20,285 bases of DNA. Origin: an uncultured Oscillospiraceae bacterium. GTDB taxonomy: Bacteria; Bacillota; Clostridia; Oscillospirales; Oscillospiraceae. Below are positions 1 to 7,436 of the stretch, one piece after another. The stretch lies in assembly GCA_910588135.1 (NCBI GenBank), contig CAJUOT010000049.1:1-20285 (forward strand), in the 5' to 3' direction. The notes under the pieces are model-generated. The model was not told where the DNA came from, made no database searches, and saw only the letters and a list, made by a program, of their open reading frames with translations. The translations under genes and the position numbers were made by a program. Each line of letters starts with the position of its first letter. The first letter of the stretch is position 1.

Positions 1-83
1 ACGCCGGTTTCCGTATCGACGACGACTTTCATCACATTGACGATGCCTTGGTTATAGACCTCTACAAAGCGCTCCTTTGCCAT
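1..83 (-). CDS. DUF6440-like small protein, 5' part only
   Basis: Only the first 27 or so codons lie in the window; the gene continues beyond the left edge. The start ATG at 83 follows a very good ribosome site (AAAGGAGG, about 8 bases upstream). The visible protein begins MAKERFVEVYNQG and continues to a VDTETG segment. This order (basic start, RFE/V-V-Y, then a hydrophobic strand and D-x-ETG) resembles the N-terminus of small DUF6440 proteins, which are about 60-70 residues and of unknown function. The match is from memory and rests on few residues. It lies downstream of the LytTR regulator on the same strand, separated by a hairpin, so it probably has its own transcript or depends on read-through. 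Confidence 0.5.
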   Translation of the reverse strand, partial: MAKERFVEVYNQGIVNVMKVVVDTETG

Positions 84-191
84 TGCGTGTTCCTCCTTTC
101 TCATCCCGCCTGTCCGCGAAAGGAAACATACCACGCGCCCGGCCTGCTGTGGGCCGAATTTCCCAAACGGCGCAAATCGTTCTTAAACAGC

Positions 192-234
192 AAGAAGCGG
201 GGCGGGGGCCTCACAGGCTCCCTCCCCGCTTCTT
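192..234. terminator. Bidirectional terminator-like hairpin after the LytTR regulator gene
   Basis: Eleven-base perfect arms (AAGAAGCGGGG at 192-202 and its complement at 224-234) enclose a 21-base loop. The right arm overlaps the last codons of the regulator gene, whose stop is at 211-213. The plus strand has a short T run after the stem; the minus side is T-poor. It probably ends the kinase-regulator transcript, though termination on the minus strand would be imperfect. Confidence 0.55.
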
Positions 235-948
235 TTTCAGCTCCGCTTTCCCGGCCCGGGACAAAAGGCACGTCCGCCCGCCCACCCGGACCTGATTTCC
301 TTTCCAGTCCGCGGCCTCAATTTTGTCCCACGCCGCCAGATAGCCCCGGTGGATCCGGACAAACCGCCCGCCCAGTTCCCGCTCCAGCTCGTTCAGGCTG
401 CCCACGAAGTCCAGGCGGCTGTCCGCCGTGTGGAGGTATACGTGGTGGGCCTTGGGGGCGGTCTCAAAAAACAGGATGTTCGCCAGGGGTACGTGGCGGG
501 TCTCGTCCCCGGTCCGCAGGGAGAACACCTCCGCCGGGTCATGGCGCTCGTCCAGCAGACGGGCGTGGATGGCCTCCAGGCACCGGGCGGCGGCTGAGCC
601 GGTCTGTTCCCCGTCCTTCACGATGTAATCGAAGGCCTCCAGGTGGTACTGGAAGGTCTTCCAGGCCAGATCGCCATAGCTGGTAATGTAGACCAGGGTG
701 CCGTGGGGGTCCCGCCGCCGCAGCTCCCGGCCCAGGGTGAAGCCATCCCAGTCCCCGTCCTTTAAGTCCACGTCCAGGAAGTAGACGCCCCGGCGGCTGT
801 CCTGGGCCGCGTCCATCAGCTCCCCGGCGGAGGATGCGGCGCACGCCACCTTCATGTCGTAATTTTCCACGAAGATTTTCCACTCCAGGGCGGTCTGAAG
901 CTGGTGGCGGACGGCCTCCTCGTCGTCGCAGAGATAAATGGAAATCAT
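211..948 (-). CDS. LytTR-family response regulator (AgrA/ComE type)
   Basis: A 245-residue cytoplasmic transcription factor. Residues 1-120 form a receiver domain: the acidic pair is in YLCDDEEAV, the phospho-acceptor Asp is in VYFLDVDL, and the conserved Thr/Ser lies in VYITSYG. Residues 140-240 form a LytTR DNA-binding domain, with the family signatures ILFFE, FVRIHRGYLA and a basic C-terminus. Such regulators normally bind paired direct repeats upstream of their targets. Its start overlaps the stop of the upstream kinase gene by four bases (ATGA), so the two are translationally coupled. The usual lysine after the receiver beta-5 strand appears as YIVKDGEQ rather than the common KP motif, which is normal for the AgrA class. 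The target genes are not visible here, and no AgrB/AgrD peptide system is seen. Confidence 0.92.
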   Translation of the reverse strand: MISIYLCDDEEAVRHQLQTALEWKIFVENYDMKVACAASSAGELMDAAQDSRRGVYFLDVDLKDGDWDGFTLGRELRRRDPHGTLVYITSYGDLAWKTFQYHLEAFDYIVKDGEQTGSAAARCLEAIHARLLDERHDPAEVFSLRTGDETRHVPLANILFFETAPKAHHVYLHTADSRLDFVGSLNELERELGGRFVRIHRGYLAAWDKIEAADWKGNQVRVGGRTCLLSRAGKAELKKKRGGSL

Positions 949-2288
949 GGCCTGCCCTCCACCTTCAGCTCCTGAACAAACACGCCCCCCGCCCAGCTGG
1001 TGGACGCGGCCGTGTTGGGGTACTCCGCCAGAATCCGCTGGTAGCTGGGGAGGCCCAGTCCCCGGCCCTCCCCCTTGGTGGAGAAACCCTCCGCCCAGAT
1101 TTTGTCCGGGTCGATGGCCCCGGCGTAGGGGTTCGACACCCGCAGGGACAGCTCGCCCCCCTGGGCCAGCAGGACGATTTCCACCCAGGGCGTCTCCGTC
1201 TCCAGGGCGGCCTGGGCGGCGTTATCCAGCAGAATGCCCAGACAGCGCACGAAGTCCCACACGTCCATCCCCACCGACTCCACGGGGTAGAGCGCCTCCA
1301 GCCGGCAGTCGATGCCCTGCCCGCCCATGGCGGCCAGCTTGGACAGCAGGAGGCTCCTCACTTGGGGGACGCGCAGGTTGCCGATCTGGGTAGAGGCCCG
1401 AATCTTCTCCCCGATGCGCCGGTCAAAACCCGCGTCCAGTTCCGACAGGGCGCAGCGCAGCTGGTCCAGCTCGCCCTCGTCTGCCTGCTCCGACAGCCCC
1501 GCCAGCAGGTTTTTGTAGTCGTGGCGGAAGGAGCGCACCTCCCGGCGGATGACCTCTAAATCCTGCTCGTAGAGCTGCTGCTGGGCGATGACGTCCCGCT
1601 GGGCCTCCATCTTCCGGGCGGAGTCGGACCACTGGGCCAAGTAGAGCACAAGCCCCGTCACCAGCACCACCATCACCAGCACCAGCAGGTAATAGAGGGC
1701 AAAATACCGCTCCTGAAGCCCCCTCAGCTGGAGCATATAAAACATCTCCATGACGCACGCCAGGGCGAAAAGGAACAGGGCTGTCCGGCACTGGCCGGGT
1801 CCCTCCTCCAGCAGGAGGCGGAACCAGCGGCCGAAGCGCAGGCGGTACAGCAGGGCGGTGGAGAGCGCCACCACAACGCAGATAACGGCCGTCACCGCCG
1901 CGAACTGGAGAATTTCGTTATCCACAAAGATGGTTCGGTACAAAAACCGGGTCAGGATGACGAGGGATACCTGAAACACCCCCGTCATGGACACGGCGGA
2001 GAGGGCCTGCCAGAATCCCATTCTCCAGGCCCACCGGGCCCACAGCACGACGCACAGCATGGCGCACAAGCTGGTGGCCCAGAAACGGATGAGAGTACCG
2101 CCGGGAAGGGCATACATGAGGAATATGTTGAGCAGGTTGTTGACCAACGGAGAGAGGAGCAGGGCGGGCAGCTTTTTCAGCCGCCGCCAGTTCCGCTCGT
2201 CCAGGACGGCAAACAGGTAGGCCGCCACGACGGCGTGGGCCAGCGTGGAATCTACGTATCCGATTAGAAGCATCACCAGCGTGGGCAC
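945..2288 (-). CDS. GHKL sensor histidine kinase (AgrC-like)
   Basis: A membrane sensor kinase of about 447 residues. The N-terminal half contains roughly six hydrophobic segments, as in AgrC-type peptide sensors. A short coiled linker follows, then the phospho-acceptor His in RSFRHDYKNLLAGL. The C-terminal GHKL ATPase has the N-box Asn in ILLDNAAQAA and a G-box in GFSTKGEGRGLGL. I chose the GTG start at 2288 because an AGGAGGG ribosome site sits six bases before it; the longer reading to 2351 would include the promoter. The gene overlaps its response regulator by ATGA, so the pair forms a two-component system for an unknown, probably extracellular, signal. No peptide pheromone gene is seen next to it. 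Confidence 0.9.
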   Translation of the reverse strand: MPTLVMLLIGYVDSTLAHAVVAAYLFAVLDERNWRRLKKLPALLLSPLVNNLLNIFLMYALPGGTLIRFWATSLCAMLCVVLWARWAWRMGFWQALSAVSMTGVFQVSLVILTRFLYRTIFVDNEILQFAAVTAVICVVVALSTALLYRLRFGRWFRLLLEEGPGQCRTALFLFALACVMEMFYMLQLRGLQERYFALYYLLVLVMVVLVTGLVLYLAQWSDSARKMEAQRDVIAQQQLYEQDLEVIRREVRSFRHDYKNLLAGLSEQADEGELDQLRCALSELDAGFDRRIGEKIRASTQIGNLRVPQVRSLLLSKLAAMGGQGIDCRLEALYPVESVGMDVWDFVRCLGILLDNAAQAALETETPWVEIVLLAQGGELSLRVSNPYAGAIDPDKIWAEGFSTKGEGRGLGLPSYQRILAEYPNTAASTSWAGGVFVQELKVEGRP

Positions 2289-2321
2289 GACAATCCCTCC
2301 TCGCATAGAGCTGACTGAAAC

Positions 2322-2350
2322 AATATACCACGCTTGGGCGGATTTGTCCA
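2322..2350 (-). promoter_or_regulatory. Sigma-A promoter of the GHKL kinase-LytTR operon
   Basis: On the minus strand, TGGACA (2345-2350) is followed after exactly 17 bases by TATATT (2322-2327), about 34 bases before the chosen GTG start. Both boxes are close to consensus. The position supports the GTG start at 2288, because the longer ORF start would overlap the promoter. Confidence 0.7.
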
Positions 2351-2472
2351 CGCTAAAGCGGCTTGGACGCGGTTCATGCGCGATACGGCCCGCTGTTTGT
2401 CGGAGGGATTCCTCCCCAGGGTTTTGGGAGGAAATATATCAATTATCCTGATTTATAGCGATATTACAGCAC

Positions 2473-2510
2473 AAAAAGCGGAGAAATACAAGCGCATTTC
2501 TCCGCTTTTT
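2473..2510 (-). terminator. Strong intrinsic terminator, second of two stems behind the hydrolase gene
   Basis: Perfect 15-base arms beginning AAAAAGCGGAG enclose an 8-base loop. The arm itself supplies a T run on either strand, so the stem can act in both directions. With the next stem it separates the hydrolase transcript from the kinase promoter. Confidence 0.75.
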
Positions 2511-2515
2511 AAGCC

Positions 2516-2550
2516 GACAAAACGCACCTCATTCTGAGGTGCGTTTTGTC
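2516..2550. terminator. Long perfect hairpin just downstream of the hydrolase gene
   Basis: Sixteen-base perfect arms (starting GACAAAACGCACC, 2516-2531 and 2535-2550) with a three-base loop. A third, smaller stem (TCTCA-TCG-TGAGA, 2557-2569) lies between it and the hydrolase stop codon. The gene-free stretch 2351-2582 therefore holds one promoter and three consecutive stems. I see nothing else in it. Confidence 0.7.
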
Positions 2551-2582
2551 AAATTGTGTCTCATCGTGAGATTTGAAACAGT

Positions 2583-3689
2583 CTATTCCAACTCGTCAAG
2601 CAGTTTGATACCTAACACTGTGGCAGGTATTCGGTAGCTCGGAGCAAGATTGGATAAGACGATAACGGCCATATTCTTGTCAACGCTAAAACCAAGGTAG
2701 CTGTTGTAATTCCCTGTGCCGCCGTTGTGCCAAACAACCCCATTCTCGGTATCAATTATCCAAGCCATACCAATCGCATCCATGTTAATTCCCATTGCTT
2801 TATATTGTTCAGAGGCAGCGTTGACTTTTCTTAACTCTTTATGGCAATCCGCAAAATATCCAATTTCGTCAAGCTGGGATTGAGCATAGGCCAGCATATC
2901 ATTTATATCCGAGGTAAGCCCTCCAGCCGATAAATATGCATCGCCATCGTTCCAATCCCAATACTTCCCCAAATCACCGTCCTGAGTGGAAAGCTGTGTA
3001 TGGGAGAGATTTAATTCTTTCGCAAATTGATTTGCCAGGGTGGTGTAATCGGTTCCATAAACTTCCTCTAAAATCAAACCAAGTACAGCATATCCAAAGT
3101 TTGAATAGTTGAAGGGGTAATCTTCATTTGGCACATTCAGTTCGCTGGCTTTATTGATTACCATGGTTTTCGTAACGCCGAGAAAAGAATTCTTCCCGGT
3201 AAAAAAATTAGAAATCATTGGGCTTTCAATATAGTGGCTCTTATATCCGGAAGTATGTGTCAACAGCGCCGCAACCGTTGGATAGACATTTTCCTCCGGC
3301 AAAGGAAGATATTGATCAATCGTCGCGTTAATATCAACTTTTCCCTCTTGAACCGCTTTACTCACCATAGCGGCAGTAAAGGTTTTCGTTAGGGAGCCAA
3401 TCTCATATGTGTGCGGTTCTTTGGGCAGTTCCTTTCCGTTTTCTCCATAGACGGTATAGGAGGCATTGCCATTTTTGATAATTCCAACTGTAATGACTGC
3501 ATCTGCATTGTCCTTTGTTGTGTACTCCAATGCTTCTTGAAATGATAGCCCTGGAATCTTGCTCATTTGATACTTACTGTACGCCGACAGCGCAATGAAA
3601 AAGGCTCCCCCACATATCATGATAGCCATCACTGCAATCAAGACTAATTTCCATTTTTTCCTGTTCTTTCCTGATTGCCTATTGTTCAT
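2583..3689 (-). CDS. Membrane-anchored serine hydrolase, class C beta-lactamase / PBP4* fold
   Basis: A protein of 368 residues. A basic N-terminus (MNNRQSGKNRKKWK) and one hydrophobic segment at about residues 15-38 anchor it with the enzyme outside the cell. The catalytic motifs are visible: SxxK as SLTK in YEIGSLTKTFTA, the tyrosine motif as YSN in FNYSNFGYAVLG, and the third motif as HNGGTG in place of KTG. The domain is typical of the beta-lactamase-related family (DD-peptidases, esterases, D-aminopeptidases); the exact substrate cannot be read from sequence. The ATG at 3689 was chosen because GGGGTG precedes it at suitable spacing; upstream in-frame codons run into the promoter. Base composition is clearly AT-richer than all neighbours, suggesting recent transfer. 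It need not confer beta-lactam resistance. Confidence 0.85.
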   Translation of the reverse strand: MNNRQSGKNRKKWKLVLIAVMAIMICGGAFFIALSAYSKYQMSKIPGLSFQEALEYTTKDNADAVITVGIIKNGNASYTVYGENGKELPKEPHTYEIGSLTKTFTAAMVSKAVQEGKVDINATIDQYLPLPEENVYPTVAALLTHTSGYKSHYIESPMISNFFTGKNSFLGVTKTMVINKASELNVPNEDYPFNYSNFGYAVLGLILEEVYGTDYTTLANQFAKELNLSHTQLSTQDGDLGKYWDWNDGDAYLSAGGLTSDINDMLAYAQSQLDEIGYFADCHKELRKVNAASEQYKAMGINMDAIGMAWIIDTENGVVWHNGGTGNYNSYLGFSVDKNMAVIVLSNLAPSYRIPATVLGIKLLDELE

Positions 3690-3718
3690 CTGAATCACCC
3701 CACAGCGTTTTCCAGTGC

Positions 3719-3747
3719 AGTATAGCACAAACCATCTGTTAAAACAA
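3719..3747 (-). promoter_or_regulatory. Extended -10 promoter of the serine hydrolase
   Basis: On the minus strand, TTGTTT (3742-3747) and TATACT (3719-3724) are separated by 17 bases, and the -10 box is preceded by TGC (extended -10). It lies about 30 bases before the ATG at 3689, so the gene is probably transcribed alone. Confidence 0.65.
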
Positions 3748-3823
3748 TCCATGGATTTCACCTCGCCCCACGGCTAAGCTTTCTTTCTGCCCTCCGTTGT
3801 TCCGTCTCCGCTGCTTCCCGGCG

Positions 3824-4213
3824 CTTGACTTCCTCCGCGAAGCGAAAGAGAGCGGCGTATACGAGCTGTACTACATCGAACTGGCCACGGGCCTGCGCCG
3901 GGGCGAGCTGCTGGGATTGAAGTGGGAGGACATTGACTTGGAGGGCGGCACGATTCAAGTGCGCCGTCAGATCGCTCGGATCGACGGCGAGGTGGTGGAG
4001 GCCCCGCTCAAGACAAAGAACTCCTACCGCAGTGTGTCCATCGGGCAGGACGCAGTGCAAATCCTCAACGAGCAACGGAGGAAAACCAACAGCGAATACG
4101 TGTTCCCGTCCCCCACAGGCGGCCCCATCTCACCGGACAGCGTTCTGAATATGCTCCATCGGGTGCTGAAACGGGCGGGACTGCCCCGAATCAGATTTCA
4201 CGATATGAGACAC
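3824..4213 (+). pseudogene. Tyrosine recombinase (integrase), N-truncated middle fragment
   Basis: Codons from 3824 read as the catalytic domain of a phage/Tn916-type integrase: the first catalytic Arg in ATGLRRGELLGLKWEDI, the beta-hairpin Lys in APLKTKNSYRSV, and the HxxR box in RFHDMRH. The N-terminal arm-binding and core-binding domains (about 170-200 residues) are missing; similarity stops abruptly near 3824. After the codon for the last His (4211-4213) the frame runs into unrelated sequence and stops at 4408. The remaining part of the same gene, with the final His and the Tyr nucleophile, is at 8808-9065. The gene is therefore broken twice: deleted at its 5' end and interrupted in the HxxR box. 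Confidence 0.85.
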
Positions 4214-4335
4214 CCATATGTCAAGCCCACGACAAAGAATTTTTATACTTGTCTAGCGAATAAACATTTAGGCTTCTTATCGTACATATTTGCAACTCCC
4301 AACACAGGAAAAAACACTATACTGCCTCAATACCT

Positions 4336-5118
4336 TCATTGCTCCAAATACTCCTCCAGACACAGCCCGCCGTCCATAATCTCCCGTGCCACTTCCTTCC
4401 CCACATAGCGGTAATGCCACGGCTCATAGCCCACCCCGGTGAGCTCACTTTTATCCGTGGGATAGCGCAGAATGAACCCATACTCCGCACAGTGCTCCAT
4501 GAGCCAGCGCTGAACAGCGGTGTTCTCCTGGCCTTGGTCCAGCACCTGGTAGCCGGTGTCCACGATGTCCACCGCCAGTCCGGTCTGGTGCTCACTGGTG
4601 CCGGGGCGGGCCACCCACCGGGTGGCTTGGGCCTCCGCCTCCTTCTGTACGTACCCTTTGGCCAGCCAGCTCTCCACCTCCTGTTCAAAAAGTTTCCGCT
4701 GGGTTTCTTCCGAACGATAAGAGGAGCAGATCAGCGGCAACAGCCCCGCCGCGCGGCAGTCGTCCATCATGGACTGGAGGGCGGGATAGGCCCGCTGGTC
4801 GATGGCGTGGCCGTTTCTCAGCTGGGTGAAGACCGAGACGGCAAAGCTCTCCGGCAGGGGGTGCTCTGCGTTGACCAGCACCAGCGCCCAGTCCCCCTCC
4901 GCCGGGGGCACAGCGGGCTTGTCCGATGCTGGGATGGGCGTGGGAGTGGGCAGGGGGGGCGCGGACTGGGCGGGGCCAGGGGCGCCGGAGGGCCCTTGCT
5001 CCATATGGGCGAAGGCGGAAGCCCCGATCCATCCTGCCAGCAGCCCGGCGGCAAACACCAGCAGGACCAGGGCGAGCAAAACGGACAGGGGTGACGTATG
5101 GCGGCGCGTGGTTTTCAT
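4336..5118 (-). CDS. vanY-like: VanY-type D-alanyl-D-alanine carboxypeptidase, membrane anchored
   Basis: A 260-residue enzyme predicted to remove the terminal D-Ala from peptidoglycan stem peptides outside the membrane. There is one N-terminal membrane segment (about residues 12-35), then a Pro-rich linker (about 40-70). The catalytic domain has SSYRSEETQ, the zinc motif SEHQTGLAVDIVD (His and Asp ligands) and the EPWHYRYVG motif (general base Glu, third ligand His). These are the complete metal-binding and catalytic signatures of VanY/VanX-like peptidases (MEROPS M15). The ATG at 5118 has AAAGGAGT eight bases upstream; an alternative GTG nine bases earlier is too close to that site. It is the last gene of the regulator-kinase-unknown-vanY cluster but has a 90-base upstream gap, so it may also have its own promoter. 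No vanH/A/X ligase set is present, so full glycopeptide resistance is not predicted. Confidence 0.88.
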   Translation of the reverse strand: MKTTRRHTSPLSVLLALVLLVFAAGLLAGWIGASAFAHMEQGPSGAPGPAQSAPPLPTPTPIPASDKPAVPPAEGDWALVLVNAEHPLPESFAVSVFTQLRNGHAIDQRAYPALQSMMDDCRAAGLLPLICSSYRSEETQRKLFEQEVESWLAKGYVQKEAEAQATRWVARPGTSEHQTGLAVDIVDTGYQVLDQGQENTAVQRWLMEHCAEYGFILRYPTDKSELTGVGYEPWHYRYVGKEVAREIMDGGLCLEEYLEQ

Positions 5119-5179
5119 GGGGAACACTCCTTTGTAAAGGTCTATGTCCCCAAATTACCACGCGCCGCCATCTGATTTT

Positions 5180-5199
5180 CATGGTTTTTGCATCAAAGT
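5180..5199. promoter_or_regulatory. Candidate response-regulator operator upstream of vanY
   Basis: The plus-strand 20-mer CATGGTTTTTGCATCAAAGT matches the 20-mer upstream of the response-regulator gene (8131-8150) at 15 of 20 positions. Both have a CATC/CATG half-site followed 11 bases later by CATCA, the spacing expected for direct-repeat sites of OmpR-family regulators. It lies in the 90-base gap before vanY (5119-5208). Confidence 0.4.
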
Positions 5200-5208
5200 A
5201 CCGTCTTT

Positions 5209-6018
5209 TCAGCGGTCGAAGCCTGATGAATCGCTGCCGGTTTCCCCATCCCCCATGGTCTCCAGGGAGATGTGAAACGTGGTGGGTCCGTGGGTGATCC
5301 AGTAGTACAGATCGGTGTCCGGCACAGCGAAGCAATACTGAAGGAACTTGTTTTCCGGCTCCAAGGGGTTCATATATACCATATCTGTCCCCACAGTCCA
5401 GCCCATCATCTCAAAAAAGCAGAACGCCTTGTCCAGCAGCGCTTCCCTGTCGTATGGAAACCACTGGGCGATATTGGTGTCCCATAGGATGATCTGGATA
5501 GGCAGGCCGGTCTCGGCGTCCACGTCCACCGACAGGGATTTGTTGTGATAGGTCTCATAGTCGGTCCAGGAGAACTGGTAGTAACGGAAGGGCTCCCGGA
5601 CCTCCTGTTCTCCCGCCGGGTCCCAGAGCAGGAGGCGCTGTATGTCGCAAAATTCGTATGCCTCGTCGGTGGCTCCCGTATACTCGTCGAAAAAGAGGTC
5701 GGGGACGATGTTCCACTTCGTCAGCTGCTCCCGGAGGGCCAGGGTCTGTTCCCGTTTGGTGAAGCTGTCCGCATATGTTCCCGTACTGGAGGACAGGACG
5801 GGGCGCGCCGAGGAATATTGGTTGGCGAACAGCTCCATCCGGTCCAGCAGGGTGGGCCCTTCCCGGACGGGCAGGGCGGCAGCATCCAGCGGCTCCGTAT
5901 GGACTTGGCCGAATTGCCCCATATCCCGCATTTGGGAGAGGTACGGGGACAGAACCGCCGCCCCCGCCACGATCAAACAGGTCAAAACCGGGAACAGCCA
6001 TTTTTTCATTAGCTTCAT
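5209..6018 (-). CDS. Unknown membrane-anchored extracytoplasmic protein in the VanRS/VanY cluster
   Basis: A protein of 269 residues that I do not recognise. It starts with MKLMKKWLFPVLTCLIVAG, a single hydrophobic segment that could be an uncleaved anchor or signal peptide, and has no lipobox cysteine. The rest is soluble and acidic, rich in aromatic residues (for example YYQFSWTDYETYHNKS and YYWITHGPTTFHIS), with a strand pattern such as LSVDVDAETGLPIQIILWD that suggests a beta-sheet domain. Its start overlaps the kinase stop by ATGA, so it is made together with the sensor. Position between a sensor kinase and a cell-wall peptidase suggests a role in sensing the signal or modulating the kinase or VanY, but that is inference from neighbourhood only. 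Confidence 0.75.
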   Translation of the reverse strand: MKLMKKWLFPVLTCLIVAGAAVLSPYLSQMRDMGQFGQVHTEPLDAAALPVREGPTLLDRMELFANQYSSARPVLSSSTGTYADSFTKREQTLALREQLTKWNIVPDLFFDEYTGATDEAYEFCDIQRLLLWDPAGEQEVREPFRYYQFSWTDYETYHNKSLSVDVDAETGLPIQIILWDTNIAQWFPYDREALLDKAFCFFEMMGWTVGTDMVYMNPLEPENKFLQYCFAVPDTDLYYWITHGPTTFHISLETMGDGETGSDSSGFDR

Positions 6019-7433
6019 GTCTGGCCCCCTCCCTTCAAATGGATGCGCGCCGTAGTGCCCTCACCCGGCGCGCTGTCAAATTCCAGCGTCCCGCCATGGA
6101 GCTCCACCACCCGCCGGCACAGGGCCAGCCCCAGCCCCGCGCCCCCCTGGGCCCGCGCCCGGGACTTGTCCACCATATAAAACGGCTCGGTGATGCGGCC
6201 CAGCTCGTCCGCCGGGATGCCCCGGCCCGTGTCCGACACCTGGATGAGGTAGCTGCCCTCCCCCTCAGCCCACCCGGTGAGGGCGATGGAACCGCCTTCT
6301 GGCGTGGCCTTCCGGGCGTTGTCCAGCAGGTTGAGGCATACCGTCTCCATCAGATCTGGCTCTATGGAGACGGGGGCCTCCTCCGCTTCCACCGCAAAAC
6401 GGATGCCCGCGCCCTCCAAAGCGGGGCGCAGGGCGTTGCCCACCCGCTCCAAAAATGCCCGCATGGCGGTGGACCGCAGGGAGAAGTCCCGCCGATCCAG
6501 CACAATCAGCTCCATCAGCTTGCCGGACAGCGCCTCCAACCGCTTCCCCTCCCGGAAGATGTACCCGGCGCTGTCCCGCACCTGATCCGGCGTGGCGGGC
6601 CGGGACAGCAGCAGGTCGGCGTAGCCGAGGATGGAGGTGAGGGGCGTTTTGATCTCGTGGGCGAAGCTGGCGGTGAAATCCTTTTCCCGCCGGGCGGCGT
6701 CGGTGAGCTCGTCCACCTGCTGTTCCAGCCGCGCCGCCATGGCGTTGAAGTCCTGGGACAACTCCCCCAGCTCATCGCCGCTGGTGACGCGCACTCGCTG
6801 GGACAGTTCCCCCGCCGCCATGCTCCGGGTGGCGGCAGACAGGCGGCCCAGGGGGCGCAGGATGGCGCGGGCTGCGACCAGCGACACCAGCCCCACCCCG
6901 GCGGCAAGGGCCAGCATCACCCCGGCAAAGCTGCGGTACTGCCTCTCCCGCTGGGCGAACAGGGCGGACACCTCCCGGCAGTTTTCCAGGTATATGGTCT
7001 CGTCCAGCAGGCGCAGGGCACTGGCCCCGTGCAAATAGTACGCGCCCTCGGCGACCCGGCGCAGCGTCCAGCCCCGCCGGTTTTCCGCCAAACTGGGAAT
7101 CAGGGGGTAGGGTCCCAAATCCGGAGGCATACAATCGTTTCCGCCCAGCTCCCTGCCGCCATGGTCGCTGAGCCGGAAGGCCGCCGTCCGGCCCCCGGCA
7201 GTGATGATAATGCTCCCCGCCGCCTGGGCCACATCCTCCCGCCCCTCCACCGTCCGGCGGTCCAGCTCCCGGGACAAGGCGTAGCGCACCATATCGTTCT
7301 CCCCGTACAGCGTCTGTACCTCCTGGGCCAGCGCGGCGCGGAACTGTCCGTCGATGAGGACGAACCCGCCGATGGCGCAGGCCAGGATGGTGATGGACAC
7401 CATGGAGCAGAACAGCTTCCAAAACAGTTTCAT
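6015..7433 (-). CDS. HAMP-domain sensor histidine kinase (VanS-like context)
   Basis: A protein of 472 residues. Membrane segments lie at about residues 8-28 and 171-192, flanking an extracytoplasmic sensor domain of about 140 residues. A HAMP domain follows (RPLGRLSAATRSMAAGELS…), then the HisKA phospho-acceptor in FAHEIKTPLTSILGYADLL. The ATP-binding domain shows an N-box (NLLDNARKATPEGG), G1 (VSDTGRGIP) and F/G2 boxes (PFYMVDKS, GGAGLGLALC). All catalytic motifs are intact. Orthodox kinases of this type phosphorylate an OmpR-family partner; here the partner gene ends four bases upstream. The downstream gene overlaps by ATGA. The linkage to a VanY-like peptidase suggests a cell-envelope signal, as in vanS systems, but the signal itself is unknown. 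Confidence 0.92.
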   Translation of the reverse strand: MKLFWKLFCSMVSITILACAIGGFVLIDGQFRAALAQEVQTLYGENDMVRYALSRELDRRTVEGREDVAQAAGSIIITAGGRTAAFRLSDHGGRELGGNDCMPPDLGPYPLIPSLAENRRGWTLRRVAEGAYYLHGASALRLLDETIYLENCREVSALFAQRERQYRSFAGVMLALAAGVGLVSLVAARAILRPLGRLSAATRSMAAGELSQRVRVTSGDELGELSQDFNAMAARLEQQVDELTDAARREKDFTASFAHEIKTPLTSILGYADLLLSRPATPDQVRDSAGYIFREGKRLEALSGKLMELIVLDRRDFSLRSTAMRAFLERVGNALRPALEGAGIRFAVEAEEAPVSIEPDLMETVCLNLLDNARKATPEGGSIALTGWAEGEGSYLIQVSDTGRGIPADELGRITEPFYMVDKSRARAQGGAGLGLALCRRVVELHGGTLEFDSAPGEGTTARIHLKGGGQT

Positions 7434-7436
7434 GGC

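Noticed and set aside
3758..4075. Minus-strand frame ending in a charged helix (AEEVKRREAAETEQRRAERK)
   Set aside because: It is antisense to the clear integrase fragment. The end could be a remnant of an unrelated gene, but the evidence is too thin.
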